A stretch of 64,000 nucleotides of DNA, from the NCBI GenBank assembly GCA_003344405.1, contig NOWV01000030.1, forward strand, positions 248,001 through 312,000, read 5' to 3'. Source of the stretch: Trichoplax sp. H2 (Eukaryota; Placozoa; Uniplacotomia; Trichoplacea). The notes beneath the pieces were generated by a model, which was not told the origin of the DNA, ran no database searches, and worked only from the letters and a program-made list of their open reading frames with translations. The position numbers and the translations under genes are program-made. Shown here in pieces: positions 1 through 12,800 of the stretch; positions within the stretch are counted from its first letter, which is position 1, and each line of letters opens with the position of its first letter.

Positions 1-592
1 AGTTTCATCTTTTTTTATTTTCAAAGTTTGAAAAATACTAAACTCAAAATTGTATGGTTACTGAATATAGTACGTTCGGCATAGACTATGTGCAGGATTA
101 AATCATCCATTCTTTTAGTTTACATTGCATGACTATTTCAAATATAATTATAATGAATCGGTTTGGTTAGAAGGTAGCATAACTTTTAATTCCTTCGTTA
201 CTTATTTTAGCTAGCACTGTTAGCATAACGAAGAATTTACTATATTACAAAGCTATAAAGCGTACAGAGTAGAGAAATTGAAGAATCAAAGAAATTGTAC
301 AATATTGGTATCTTGTGTTTCGAAACAGCATCATAAAATCGATGTTATGCAAGTTTATCAACTATTATTGCTTATAGGACTATTGGCAGCTTTATCACTG
401 CTTAGTGATTGATGGTAAATGACATCATCGCTTTAAGCTATTAACTATCTTAAGAATAAAAGGCTACTGATATAGTCCAAAAGAAGATTTTTATTCTTTT
501 AAATACAACTTTATATACAGTACTAATAACCTGGTGTAATTGTTAATAGCTTCGGTACATTATCCGTTTTACAAATGTAAATTGTTTATGGT
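1..592. other. Downstream flank of MORN1, no gene seen
   Basis: AT-rich sequence with no recognisable exon on either strand. A minus-strand AATAAA (TTTATT on plus at 490-495) lies about 100 bases past the MORN1 stop and is a plausible poly(A) signal for that gene. Confidence 0.5.
490..495 (-). terminator. Candidate poly(A) signal of MORN1
   Basis: AATAAA on the minus strand, about 100 bases downstream of the MORN1 stop codon. Assigned by motif and position only. Confidence 0.4.
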
Positions 593-3500
593 TTAGCTTT
601 CGTTGTCTTTTCGATTCTCGAGTTTACTGCTTTTACCATCGAGTTTAGGTTCTGATTTTTCTTTCGATTTTGTCTTAGCTGCCTTTTTATGCTTTTTGAT
701 AGTTGCAACAGCATTAACCTTCACACATATGCTAACTGGATCTAATAGCTTATCTAGGAACGGTGGATTCGTCACTTCACGAATAGTAATAATATAATCG
801 CCTAATTATAGTTAAGAAAATCAAGGAGATTAGAAACGAATTGTAGATTTATTCCATTCAATATGGGTATGATATTTATATATTGCGTCTTGTCTATTTA
901 GAGTTTCCAATCCTTTCTATCTTATAATTGAAATACATACATACTAATTCTTAATTATTAGTAATTGACTAGTTATAGTTATAAACTGTGAACTTTAAAA
1001 TTTTTCCCGTGCATCTAGTGGTTCATGTTTTAAATAAACTGTAGTAATGTATGGTATACGTGCTGATATGCTGTCGCTATTTAAAATTGTTATTCTACCT
1101 GGTAGACAATATTTTTCCTCTGGTGATATAACTCTTGACGATTTTTCAGCTCTTTTATTAGCATCCTCTTTATTGCTTTCCTTATTAAGTAGATCATTGG
1201 AACCTGAACTTTGTTTCTTTTTTAAGACACTTTTCTCTTTCATCACGGTAGTTTGATTATCAGATCGAACTTTAGATCGAGGTAACCCAACCGATGATTG
1301 TCTCTTACGACGTTTAGTTTCACCTTCGGTTTTATTTTCTGCATCATTTGCCTCCCCTGAGTTTTCATTATTACCGTAGCCTAGCATGACTTTAATATGT
1401 TGTGGGGCTGGAGGTAAAAGAAGGTTGGTAAAACTCCCTCTCCCACCTTGTGTTCGGATATTACTAACAGATGGATAAAGATTAGCTACTAATTTGTTAT
1501 TAGCATCGGTATCAGCAGTACCATCTTGATTTAATGGTATTGATGGGTTGTTTTGTATATTAGAATTAGACGAAGAGGTAGTAACTTCCGATGATTTGCC
1601 ATTTTTACTTCCTAAATGAAGCCATTAACAACAATATCAATATTAAACTATATAGTTTAATAAGTAACACAGTAGAATCTTGTAGATACTTACGAGATTG
1701 CTGCTGTTTCGAGTTATTACCATTGCTTTGAGTATTTTGCGGAGAATCAGCTTGATTATATAGCGATGGTGTAAGAGGTGCAGTAGGACTAACTGGAGAA
1801 TTGAATTGTGATGTTGTGTGGGATGGTGATTGTTCTAAATCAGTTAATTTCAAATTTTGAACTTTTTTAAGTTCTTGATGATCATTTTTAGCCAACTGTT
1901 CATCAGATTGAGTAGCGTTCAAACTATCTTCTCCTTTATTCTGATCGTTGGCTTCTTCGTCTTCTAAGGTTTCCACAACGTATGATATTGGATAAGATTC
2001 TGTCTCAATGCTGTCAGTTATTCATATGCAGGAGAATATACAATATAGAAACGGATTAGACGATAATTTAGTATTTGCTACTAAATAAGGGAGGAAATTC
2101 TTTAAAGTTATTGATCAATTTTTATATTACTAGTCTCGAAAAGTAATACCGGTAGTTATTACGAGATAATGTGGTTCATAGCATCAGCAGATAAAGTATA
2201 GTTGTGTATATAGTGTTAGCTAATGACTGATTATTTCCTATTTATAATAAAAAATTATACAGTATAGTATTAAATTTAGCAATTTATATTATTAACATGA
2301 ATGTGTATATTTAAGGCAACATGCCATTCTAATTTAACGACTGATAATTGACTAGGATATCTAACATCTAACAGCTTGAGTATTTTTAATTATGATATAT
2401 TAAAGAACATATTCAAATGTTTTAACATTTTCACTTCATTTCGAAAATGCGTATGGAAATTGTAAGTAATTATCCATAAAGCATGGATGATATGACAACC
2501 CCCTCTCCAAAAAAATAGAAAACTAATAATCTTGATTATTAATTTTACCTTGGAGTTGTTTTTTCTGCCTTTTCTTTCTTAATCGATTCATTTTCAATAA
2601 TGGGTTGCATTTGATTTTCCTCAGTGAAAGGTTTCTTAATGGCCGCTGTGATTTGAAGTAAACGGCCAGTATCTAATGTCATGAAATGTCAAAGCACACC
2701 AGATATGAACGTATTAATAATTGATCTCAGTTAAGATTTAATTTTACATTTAAGTTAGGAAATTGATTATATTAGTACTATTTCAACAGTACGCTATAGG
2801 TTTACTGACCCTGTGTAGGCTCTCCTTCATCGGTTAAACACATTATTTCAATATTGAATGGACTACCTTGACTAATTTCAATATTATCGTCTCCAAGGAT
2901 AACTAATTTGTGAGTTTCCACTAGAAGAGACAATGTTTCTATGTTATACACCGATGATTTACTTTAATATTATTTTATTTAGAATTTCAACATCCTTATA
3001 ACCATTATAATCTACCAAGATACCTGATGGCCGGCCACCAATCCACATGCCTTCATAAATTACTCCGGAAGAATGCTGCATTCCACCTAGGCCATGAAAT
3101 CGATCATTACGCCATTGCCCCTAAGAATTCAATTTTAAATTATGTCTGTGTTCCTTCTTTATCAAATCAATGCAAAATTTAGCTGTATCAATTCTGCTAT
3201 TTACGGACGATGTGGAATTAATTATCATTGCACTACTCGATCAATTAAATCATGTCTATTCTCGGTGGAATAGAAATGTCATTAAATCAATCAAACAAGC
3301 TAACACTTGTGGTAAATTTATTAGACCTCGTAGATGCTGCCATCTGTACTTCTTAATACGCCATGTCCTTGGCGCAAGCCAAGGATCCAATCGCCTTCAT
3401 AACAATCACCATCGCTAAAGAATAAAATAACATCCAAGAAATAAACAGATTATATGAGTTTCGGGCATTCCTATATTGTTCTTAAATGGCTTATAATTGA

Positions 3501-4893
3501 AGCTGTATGTTCATAATGAAATCGTTACCCGTAGACTTGAGTACCAGTCCCGTGCCTTTTATGATTATAGAACATTCCTTCGTAGATATCACCATTTTTG
3601 GTGGTTAACGTTCCATTTCCTAGGTAGATAAATTGTCAAATTGCAATCAAGAAATGGTCGATTTTGGCCAATCTCTTGCATGAATTTGAGATGAATTATT
3701 GGCATACCTTCTCTTAAATTGTAATGCCAGTCGCCTTCGTAGCTTCCTCCATCTGCATAACGCATAATTCCAATGCCATTAATTTCACCCTTATCAAACT
3801 CTCCAGTATAGCTGTTGCCGTTGGACCACTTTCGAAATCCTGCACCATCCATTTCTCCATCTTTAAATTCTCCCTCATAGTATCCACCATCACTCATAAT
3901 TAACTTTCCGTGGCCTATAAATATTGATTGCATTAAATTAGAAAGTGTTTCATTCAGTTGAATGGACAGATATTGTACTGTATTCAGTAGCATCACCAAT
4001 TATGGCGACTAAGACGTTATGAAATCTCCAGTAATAATTGAAATGGAATTACGATTTAAAATTAATCCATTACCATGTTTTTTGCCATTATGCCAGCCAC
4101 CTTCATATTTAAAGAAACGATTCTTGTATGTGTATATACCAAATCCTATACCGATAAAAAGGATGATATAAAATTTGTATAACTGATAATTGAATGCATA
4201 CTTAGACCATTTTACCAATGATTGGCTTTTAATAAAACAGTTTAGCAGCAACTATTTCACACAAACCACTAACAGTATCGGATCATCCAATGTATACTTT
4301 TATAAACTAAATCATTACACCATAGGTTGACTCTCAATAAACAGTTTAGCAGCAAAAGTTTCATATAATCGCTAGCAGCGATTATATGAAACAGATAGAA
4401 ATAAGATGGCTATGACTCATTACATTTGAACGCATACCGGTACTGTATAGAGTGATCATTATCTGGAATGTTCGCATAAAATATACAGTATACGGATGAT
4501 GCTAATTGTTACGCTTAATATATGGATATTTAGTTATTGCAGTTTCAATAACATATAGAAGATTCACTAAAGTAATGGTAGAAATAATAATTGTGATCAT
4601 TGAAATTTCAATCCATCATATATATGAAAGACGTCAATATCCGTTTAAGCATACTGTAAGGTAGACTAAATATCGTACAGAAAGTTTATTAATTATGGGG
4701 TAACTGGTTAAGAATAATAATTTTAGTCACTTAGATTTATTATAATCTTACCATGGCGGAGCTGATTCTTCGTTTCGCCAACATACTCATTAGGACGATT
4801 GATTCTCTCTTCATTACCTTTCCTATTTTTAGATAACCTATCTATATTTGTTCTTGAACGTTTAATGATTTTATTTTTTGTTGCAGTTTCCAT
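593..4893 (-). CDS. MORN1: MORN repeat-containing protein 1 orthologue, 11 exons
   Basis: Exons in transcript order: 4893-4752, 4145-4074, 3914-3708, 3619-3529, 3414-3327, 3120-3024, 2920-2810, 2672-2549, 2010-1694, 1611-1099, 801-593. All join in phase at GT-AG sites to give 656 residues. Residues about 36-232 are eight to nine MORN repeats (YEGxWxxGxxHGxG type, for example FFKYEGGWHNGKKHG). A beta-rich segment follows (HKLVILGDDNIEISQGSPF, then DTGRLLQITA), then low-complexity linkers, and a conserved tail (ITIREVTNPPFL) before a lysine-rich end. These C-terminal blocks match human MORN1 as I recall it (RIVILG.., GRVLQIS.., MIRDVTTPPFL) and exclude junctophilin or a generic MORN protein. 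Molecular function is poorly known; MORN repeats usually bind membranes or act as scaffolds. The weakest splice call is the exon 5 donor GTCTAA. Introns over 300 bases are 4146-4751 and 2011-2548-side gaps; the first holds a perfect hairpin. Confidence 0.9.
4359..4391. repeat. Perfect 15-bp hairpin in MORN1 intron 1
   Basis: TTTCATATAATCGCT (4359-4373) is followed by a 3-base spacer and its exact reverse complement (4377-4391). Just upstream, the phrase CAGTTTAGCAGCAA occurs twice, near 4238 and 4341, so the intron also carries a short direct duplication. Confidence 0.8.
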
Positions 4894-5236
4894 CACTATA
4901 AATGATTAAATTAAAAGTGGAGAATATAGTGTAAGTAAATGATTGGTGATTGATAGTCATTTATCATGGTATAGTAATACTATCGTGTTGAATTGTTTGT
5001 AAATAATAGTAATAACTATCAATTTAAAACTGCTTAGGTAGCAGAAAATGCTAGCTAAGATAGGTAAAAATCGATCCAATATTTATCTGGAGTTCACTTT
5101 ACTCGAACGAACAATTTTAATAGCCTATAATGTGGTAAATTAGAACACAATCGAAGTGACCAAGCTAATGACTAAAATTTCAAGCCTACTATTTCATATT
5201 GGATTAATTGTTGTAGCAAAGTGAATAGATTAAGAT
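4894..5236. other. Upstream flank of MORN1
   Basis: AT-rich sequence 5' of the MORN1 start. It probably holds the promoter and 5' UTR, but I can point to no specific element. Confidence 0.4.
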
Positions 5237-5560
5237 GACAATGTTATGATGGCGCTAGAATGATCTACTAAAAAAGTCTATTGCTTTGCATATAGAGATG
5301 TTAGATGAATGATGCTTGTAGAATAACGTATAGATAAATAGAATTAACGAATTTATAATTTAACCTTTAAGGGAGCTGTTGGATACGACTATGTGATGAT
5401 GGCGCTAGAATGATCTACTAAAATAATCTATGCATTTGCATGTCGAGATGCTGAATAGACGATGCTTGGAGGATAGCATATAAATAAAATTGACTGATTT
5501 GTAATTTAACTATCCAGAGAGCTATGGGATAAAGATATCGGAGACAGAGATATAGACTAA
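5237..5560. repeat. Two-copy direct repeat, about 160 bp
   Basis: GATGGCGCTAGAATGATCTA begins near 5248 and again near 5398. Similar sequence follows both (CTATTGCTTTGCATAT.. and CTATGCATTTGCATGT..), then a shared AATTTATAATTTAAC-like end. Noncoding. Confidence 0.75.
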
Positions 5561-5982
5561 CCTGGTTGCATTCTCTATACATGTAAATTGTTCATGGAAT
5601 AAAGTGCATAGCTCTTATTTACACTTGTGGTATAGCAACTTGATAGTGAATAATTCTACCTTATCGTATTGCATGGATACGGTGATCTTATTACTCTTGC
5701 TGTACGTTATACAGACATACTGTACATCAGGTTACCTACCTAATTGCCTGTCCAACCCATACAAGAGTTTCAATGTGATGCTTTAAGCAATAAAAATTGA
5801 TATAATTCTACTGTAGCCTCTCTCTATGTAGTCCAGAACTGATAGTATATACTAGTATTTTGAAAGATTGATAGGCAAGCATTTTATTTTGTATGGTTGC
5901 TAGGATACGTTGTTTTGCAACATGGCTTATCCGAGTAAGTCAATTTGTTGGTATGGTAGTGGGGTTGCACTTAGAACGTTAG
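5561..5982. other. Intergenic, nothing recognised
   Basis: Short open frames only, with no recognisable product and no convincing splice structure. Confidence 0.4.
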
Positions 5983-6310
5983 TATTACGTAAGTTGATTA
6001 TGTTGGATAAAAATGAGAAGGTGCTGAGTAGGCAAATAATGGGGTAGTAATATAAAAAATGGACAACGGGAACTAGTATCGTAGGAAAAGTATTACGTGA
6101 GTTGATTGTGCTGGATAAAAATGAGAAGGTGTTGAGTAGGCAAATAATCGGGTAGTAATATAAAAATGGACAGCGGGAACTAGTATCGTAGGAAAAGTAT
6201 TACATGAGTTGATTGTGCTGGATAAAAATGAGAAGGTGTTGAGTAGGCAAATAATCGGGTAGTAATATAAAAAACGGATAACGGGAACTAGTATCGTAGG
6301 AAAAGTATTC
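5983..6310. repeat. Tandem repeat, 107-108 bp unit, three copies
   Basis: Units begin with TATTACGTGAGTTGATT at 5983, 6091 and 6198. They share AAAATGAGAAGGTG, GAGTAGGCAAATAAT and GGGAACTAGTATCGTAGG. A minus-strand open frame of 79 codons across it reads the repeat itself (NTFPTILVPV twice) and is not a gene. Confidence 0.9.
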
Positions 6311-7199
6311 ACTATCCGCTTAGACGTATGTTAAGTGAGTGAATCATGATGCTACGACATATACTCCTTATTTGATTTGCATAAGAGGAACAATTACTCA
6401 TAATTGCGAGTCTTTATTCAGTCATGTTTATCTAATAACAAAGACTGACATGACTCAATCCTTTCTCAGAATGTCTTGATCTATCTTTATTTCAAGTTGA
6501 TGCGCTAATTCTACGCTAATGTTAACTGATTGATGTCTTGTTATAGTGTGAACAACATATGCGGGTTTATTTTTCAATGGCTATGGTTGCATTTTACTGT
6601 ATGGTGCAGTCATCGAGTAGCTCGATTTATTTAGATATTGATTTTTATTTAATATAACACATTATCTATTAGCTGACATATTGCCGCATTAACTTGGTGA
6701 TTTGTAAATTTTATATGCATATAAATTTAGTATTCATTTCGTAGCATAAATATTACATTTCTAGCTGATATTCCACCGCTTGGCATTTGACTATTCGATA
6801 ATTTTATATACTTGTTATACGACACGGATTCAAAAAACTAATGAGATGTTAGATAACTGATGTTACTCATTAAGTTGAGCTTCTTTTAACTGATCAACCT
6901 TTTTGCTGGTTATTCAGATCCAAATTGCTGTCCATCTATTGGTACGCTATCATTGTCTATTACGTAATTTTTGCGGTAGGTTAGGTGTCGCGTATTTAAT
7001 CATATTCAAGCCAATCTTTGCTATATGTATTAAACATATACTAAATACATATGTATGTAGATATAAATTATCGGAATGCGGATATTAATATGCCCTTTTT
7101 TTATAACATACATTGTTATGCTACAATATTGGTATTTCGTACATGGGGAGCATTTAGTTTATTCCTTGTATATTTATTACCGGTACTCAGGAATATAGA
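6311..7199. other. Intergenic, nothing recognised
   Basis: AT-rich DNA without recognisable exons, RNA genes or clear repeats. Confidence 0.4.
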
Positions 7200-8345
7200 T
7201 GGTGCTTTTAAAACGCATCCATGACGCACCTGGTAGTCTAGTCAGCTTTTATGGATTGCATGCTGTAGAAATACTCGTCCATCAAGAAATAATCTCTTTT
7301 TGCCCCTTGTTTGTAGCTGTACAACTACATCGATATACAATAATGCATTAGTATATGTGCTCTATTCATATTGTATCTACTAGGTCATTTTTTTGTCCAT
7401 TGATACTCCAAAATGTGGATATTAATATACTTTTAAGGTGCACCTCTATATATGTATACAAGTTGAACCGGCTTTACAACAAATAGTGCGAATACACCTA
7501 TATCAAGAAACGTTCTGTTTTTGATTTCCTTTTTGGTAGTTGTACGAGAATATGTTGATGCTTCTGTAAATAATATACCAAGAAGCCTTTTCCTTTTTGT
7601 CTGCGTATTTGTAGTAGAGGCTTTTTCCTCTTTATCTGGATATTTGTACAGTAGTAATAAGAGAAAACATTGATGCGTCTATGGATAATATATCAAAAAG
7701 TATTTTTTGGAAATCTTCGTATTTGTAGTGAGTTAGACGAGAATATTTTTATGCATGTATAAACAATATATTTATCCATCAAGAAGCATTTTCTTCTTTT
7801 ATGTCTGTATTTGTATTTACTGTACAGCATAGGAGAATCTATTTATGCGTCTATGGATAAAACGTGTATATCAAGAAGCTTTTTCCTTTAGATCTCCGTA
7901 TTTGTAGTAATAAGAGAATATAGTAATGCATCTGTGGATAACGAAATACTGTATATCAAAAAGCATTTTATTTTGATCTCGGTATTTGTAGCTAGACGAG
8001 AATATTTTTATGCGTCTTTGGATAATATATCCGTATATCGAGAAGGAATTTCTTCATTTAGCTCCATATTGATAGTTTTACAAGACCATGTTTATGCGTC
8101 TATGGAGAATATACATCAAGGAGCAATTTCTTTTTACCTCCACATTTGTAGCTGTCTGAGAATCTATTTATGCGTCTATGGATAATTAATAAATATACTG
8201 TATGAAGAAACATTCTCCTTTTATCTGCGTATTTACAGTAATAGTTGATGCGTCTATAAATAATTATAATATGAGCGTATATCAAAAAAGTCTTTTCCTT
8301 TCTATTTTCGTATTTGCAGTAATGGGAAAATGTTTATCGTCTATG
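7200..8345. repeat. Diverged minisatellite, about 83-bp unit
   Basis: The phrase TATGCGTCTATGGATAATATA, with variants, recurs at roughly 7675, 7750, 7842, 7926, 8010, 8093, 8168, 8250 and 8333, with more diverged copies back to about 7200. Each unit also carries TATCAAGAAGC.TTTTCCTTTT and CGTATTTGTAGTA. Open frames of 83 codons (+) and 61 codons (-) here are repeat artefacts. Confidence 0.85.
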
Positions 8346-8409
8346 GAATACCCGTAGTTGTAGTTAGACGAGACTATATTCATGCCGTCCAACAACAAAT
8401 CTACGCTAA

Positions 8410-9240
8410 AATGCAAATTGATGACTAATAAAATAAGGGGACTGTCGCTGCGGAAAAGGCATCGCTAGACGACATTGTAGGAAAATGATCATTATCTATG
8501 AATGCGAGTTTACTCGATATTCCTAATTAATTGTGGTTTCTTTCATGTTGGCCCTACTCTACCTATGTAAGAGCTTCTTTTCTGCAGCATAGCTTGGTCT
8601 ACTCGATGCTATTAATAAGTATCAAATCGTCTATCACCAAGCTTACCGAGACTGCGGGCTGATGACTAGAAAAGGGTAGCAAGACTGTAGCTCACGAGAA
8701 GGCATCGCTAGACGATATGGCGAGGAAATACCCCTATATCATCATGGTAAATTGTAGTTTCAAGTCATTTTCTTCATGTTTTCCCTATTCTACCCATGTA
8801 AGAGGTTTTCTTCCGCAGCATAGCTTGATCTACTCGATGCTATTGACAAGTATCGAATCGTCTATCATCAAGCTTACCGTAGACTGCGAGCTGATGACTA
8901 GAAAAGGGTAGCAAGACTGTAGCTCACGAGAAGGCATCGCTAGACGACATGGCGAGGAAATACCCTTATATCATCATGGTAAATTGTAGTTTCAAATCTT
9001 TTCCTTCATGTTGTCCCTATGCTACCCATGTAAGAGGATTTCTTCCGCAGCATAGCTTGGTCTACTCGATATGATGCTATTGGCAAGTATGGAAGCGTCC
9101 ATCACCAAGCTACACAGCAGAGTTGATGAGTAAAAAAATGGAGTGTGACTGTAGCTCAAGAGAAAGTAGAACTAGACGACATGGCGGGCGAATCCGATCA
9201 TCCTTATGAATTGATTGGACTGTAGTTTCAAGTTATTTCC
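8410..9240. repeat. Tandem repeat, about 232-bp unit, four copies
   Basis: GATGACTA-type unit starts lie at 8420, 8661, 8893 and 9125 (spacing 241, 232, 232). The middle copies are nearly identical and share AAGACTGTAGCTCACGAGAA, GGCATCGCTAGACGA and CCGCAGCATAGCTTG. The outer copies are more diverged. Noncoding. Confidence 0.9.
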
Positions 9241-9884
9241 TTCATGTTGGCCCTATTCTATCCCGTTTATGGCTATTTTGATGCAATGAGCGACGTACTA
9301 CTGAGTAGGTCTGTTCTATGTGTAGAATCATTTTGGTCCTTGTCTAGAGTACAAGCACCAATAAAGCGACAGTTGGTAGTGGGGCAAATTTAGAAATGGC
9401 ACCATGTCGCGCTAAGTCGGCCGCCATAGCTTGGATGGCCTAAAAAAGTCATGCGATTGCATGGATCAAAGGCAAGGACGAGGCAATAATCCACATCTGT
9501 AGGCATTTCGAAGACAAGTAAAAGCTATTCAAGTCCTTGTTGACAAGATCAAGTTGTTGTCGATAAAGGAAGAAGCTCAAGACAAATAAATCCATTGTCG
9601 ATTCTAGAAGATCGATATAAATAATAGTGTTAAGAGAAATAACCCAGTCAGCAGATAGAATAGGGACCTGGTGACCATCTCGTCATCAGTTTAGCAACGC
9701 CGAGAATACTCGACGGACTGACCAATCTGTCAATCAGCGTGGATTTATTGAAATAAAACTGTATTAGCTTGTAAGTTATCAAAAGAGGCTGGAGAAGAAA
9801 AGAGAAATACTTTCTAGTCGATAGAAATTATTACTCCGCTGCTTTTGCTCGTTGATCGCTTGCCACGGCCATAACCGTCTTAAC
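9241..9884. other. Upstream region of UBE2J2
   Basis: Non-repetitive and somewhat richer in GC than its surroundings. It directly precedes the UBE2J2 start codon and is the natural place for its promoter and 5' UTR. No specific element was identified. Confidence 0.4.
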
Positions 9885-12800
9885 ATGAGTCCTCGTAGCC
9901 GATTACCTACGACTGCGACGCATAGGCTACGCCAAGATTATCTTCGATTGAAGAAAGATCCTGTGCCCTATATCGAAGCCACGCCGTTGTCGTCGAATAT
10001 TTTAGAATGGTAAGTCGTTTATTTCTGGATTTTTTTTTTAAAACAGGAGGGAAATAGGGTAGTAAAAGGAGGCCGATCAGAGAGAAAGAGTCTCTTGTCG
10101 TAGCGGACAAGAGCAAGGTTGACTGAGACTCCTCCTTTCCTGCTGGAGATGTCGATGTGATGTTAGGTCGGCAGACATTGATTTCCCTTTAGATCGTTTT
10201 TTTCTCCAACATGATTAAAAAAAAAATAGAAAATAAAATTACTCTAGCCTTGTGTTGGACTACAGTCATCATCCCTATCCCATATGCTATAACTTTGACA
10301 CAGTCCTTGGTGCTAGTTAGAGCATGTTGAAAGCATTTTCTTGTTGTTCAACGCTCATTTTCAACACATTGAGACAGTTGTTAACGCTTTAAAATGGGAC
10401 TAATGGATCGCCTCTCGTTTGCGCCACTCCATATTGCTTTGCTGTGGCTGTTGGCCATCATTTCCTACAGGCACCACGCAATTTAGACTGAATTATTTCA
10501 AGGATGGTGTTGAAAATCAAGTGCCATTTTCAACACTTTACACAGCCATTGGAAAACACGGAAATTCAGTTGATCGACTGTTGAAAATAAGAAATGGATT
10601 CCATCAATTTTCTTCTAATCCATATTGCACGTCTACCGTCCCTGACACCAGACTGTGCAAAGGATTTTCCCATTGGGTTCATGCTGGTAGAAATGAAAAA
10701 TTTGTGTCAATGATGGTGTTAAAAGAAATTGCCCTTTTGCATCTCATTTCGACAGTAATTGAAAAATAGGGAAATGGTCAATAGGATCGGGGTGTTTAAA
10801 GTAGGGAATAGATCCAATCAACTTTGTAATTTAGGCTGTACCATTCCTAATGACTGTCAATCTAGAGACATTGGATAAGGTCGGCAGGAATGAAATTGAT
10901 TTCGATCATGGTTTTGAAAAATTACTGACGTAAGTGGACGTTTTCAACGTGTTAGACAGTTGTTTAAATAGGCCAATAATTCTAGAATTCTGATGGAGTG
11001 TTTAGAATAGGGAATACTGTAGATCCAATCGACTTTGTAATTGATGTTGCACCATCGCTGCTGACAGTGCAAAGGATAATCTCCATTGGATTCATGAAAG
11101 CAGAAATGAAATTTTCATCTCCATCATGGCGTTGAAAATTTCTCCTGTACTGCACATGGACGTTATTAACTCATGAGACAGTGTCGTGCAAAATAGAGAA
11201 ATAATTGATCTGATTGAGTATTTCAAGAAGGGAATAGATTGAATCCACTTTCTAATTGATGTTGTACCATCCCTACTGACTGTAGAAAGGATCTCCATTG
11301 GATTCCTGTCGGCAGGAATAAAATGGAAACTTTTTACTTTCATCATAGCATTGAAAATTTCTGCTATGGATGGACGTTTTCAACGCCTTCGACAGTTATT
11401 TCAACCGAGAAATCATTCTATAATGCTGATAGAGTGTTTTCAATATATGGAATACTGTAGATGCAATGGACTTTTTAATTGATGTTGTATCATCGCTGCT
11501 AACTGCGGAAAGGATCTCTATTGGATTCATGGAAGCAGAAATGAAATTTTCACTTTATCTCCATCATGGCGTTGAAAATTTTTCCTCTACTGTGCACTAT
11601 ACATAAACGTTATTAACTCATGAGATAGTGTAATTTAAATTAGGGAAAGAATCGATGTGATTGAGTATTTGAATTTAGAGTAAGGAATCGACTTTCTAAT
11701 TGATGTTGTACCATCCCTGCTGACTGGGGAAAAAGATCTCTATTGGATTCATGGAAGCAGGAACGAAATTTTCACTTTATTTCCATCATGGCGTTGAAAA
11801 TTTTCTGCTGGACATGGACGTTATCAACCCATTGGACAATAATGATATAATTTAGCATATAGTATAGGGAAATAATCGATCTGATCCAGTGTTTAAAGTA
11901 GGGAATAGATTCAATCGACTTTCTTCTCATTGATGCTATATACCATCCCTGCTGACTACGGAAAAGATCTCCATTGGATTCATGGAAGCAGCAATGCAAT
12001 TTGCACTTTATTTCCCTCGTAACATTGCAAAATTTCTACTGTGGATAAACGTTTTCAACGCATTCGAGTGTTGTTTAATGAAGTTCAATGAGAGAAGTAA
12101 TGGATGTGATCGACTGTTGAAAATAGGGAATAGATCCAATCGTTGTTGGACGTCCCTAACAACTATGGAATGGATTGACGTTTGATTCATGTAGGCAGGA
12201 ATGAAATTTGGACCCTATTTCGATTATAGCGTTGTAAAATATTGGTTGTAGATGGACATTTTCAACGCATTGGACAGTTGTTGAATAAATATTCAGTGGA
12301 GAAATAGTGAAATTTTTGATCAAGTATTGAAAATAGGGAATAGATCGAATCGACTTTCTAATCCAAGTTGTCGCTGATGACTATGGAAGGTTAGCCTAAA
12401 ACGATCGTGAAGAAGATGAAGAAACATTTCATTTTTCTCCAATTTGAATCATTTTACCAGCCGGGAAAAGAAATTATTCGGTGACTAAAGCGATCATGAG
12501 GATCACAAAGAAACATTTTATTTTTATCCAATTGGAATCGTTTACCGGTTGGGAGAAAAAATGGTTAGAAACGGTCCTATTCCACTTGAACGAAGCCTGA
12601 AAGGGTCATGAAGAAACATATCATTTTTCTTCAATTTGAATCTTTTAACTTGGCTAGAAATGGTCCATTTCCACTTGAACTAAGCCTAAAAGGGTCATGA
12701 AGAAACATATCATTTTTCTTTAATTTGAATCTTTTAACTTGGCTAGAAATGGTCCATCTTAGCCTAAAGGGTCATCAAGAACATGAAGAAATATTTCAGT

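Noticed and set aside
593-4893. Junctophilin as the identity of the MORN-repeat gene
   Set aside because: There is no C-terminal membrane segment, and the post-MORN blocks match MORN1 instead.
6073-6312. 79-codon minus-strand ORF
   Set aside because: Its repeated peptide NTFPTILVPV reflects the 107-bp DNA repeat, so it is not a protein gene.
10419-10769. 116-codon open frame on plus
   Set aside because: It lies within the 220-bp tandem array in UBE2J2 intron 1 and reads repeat units. No recognisable product.
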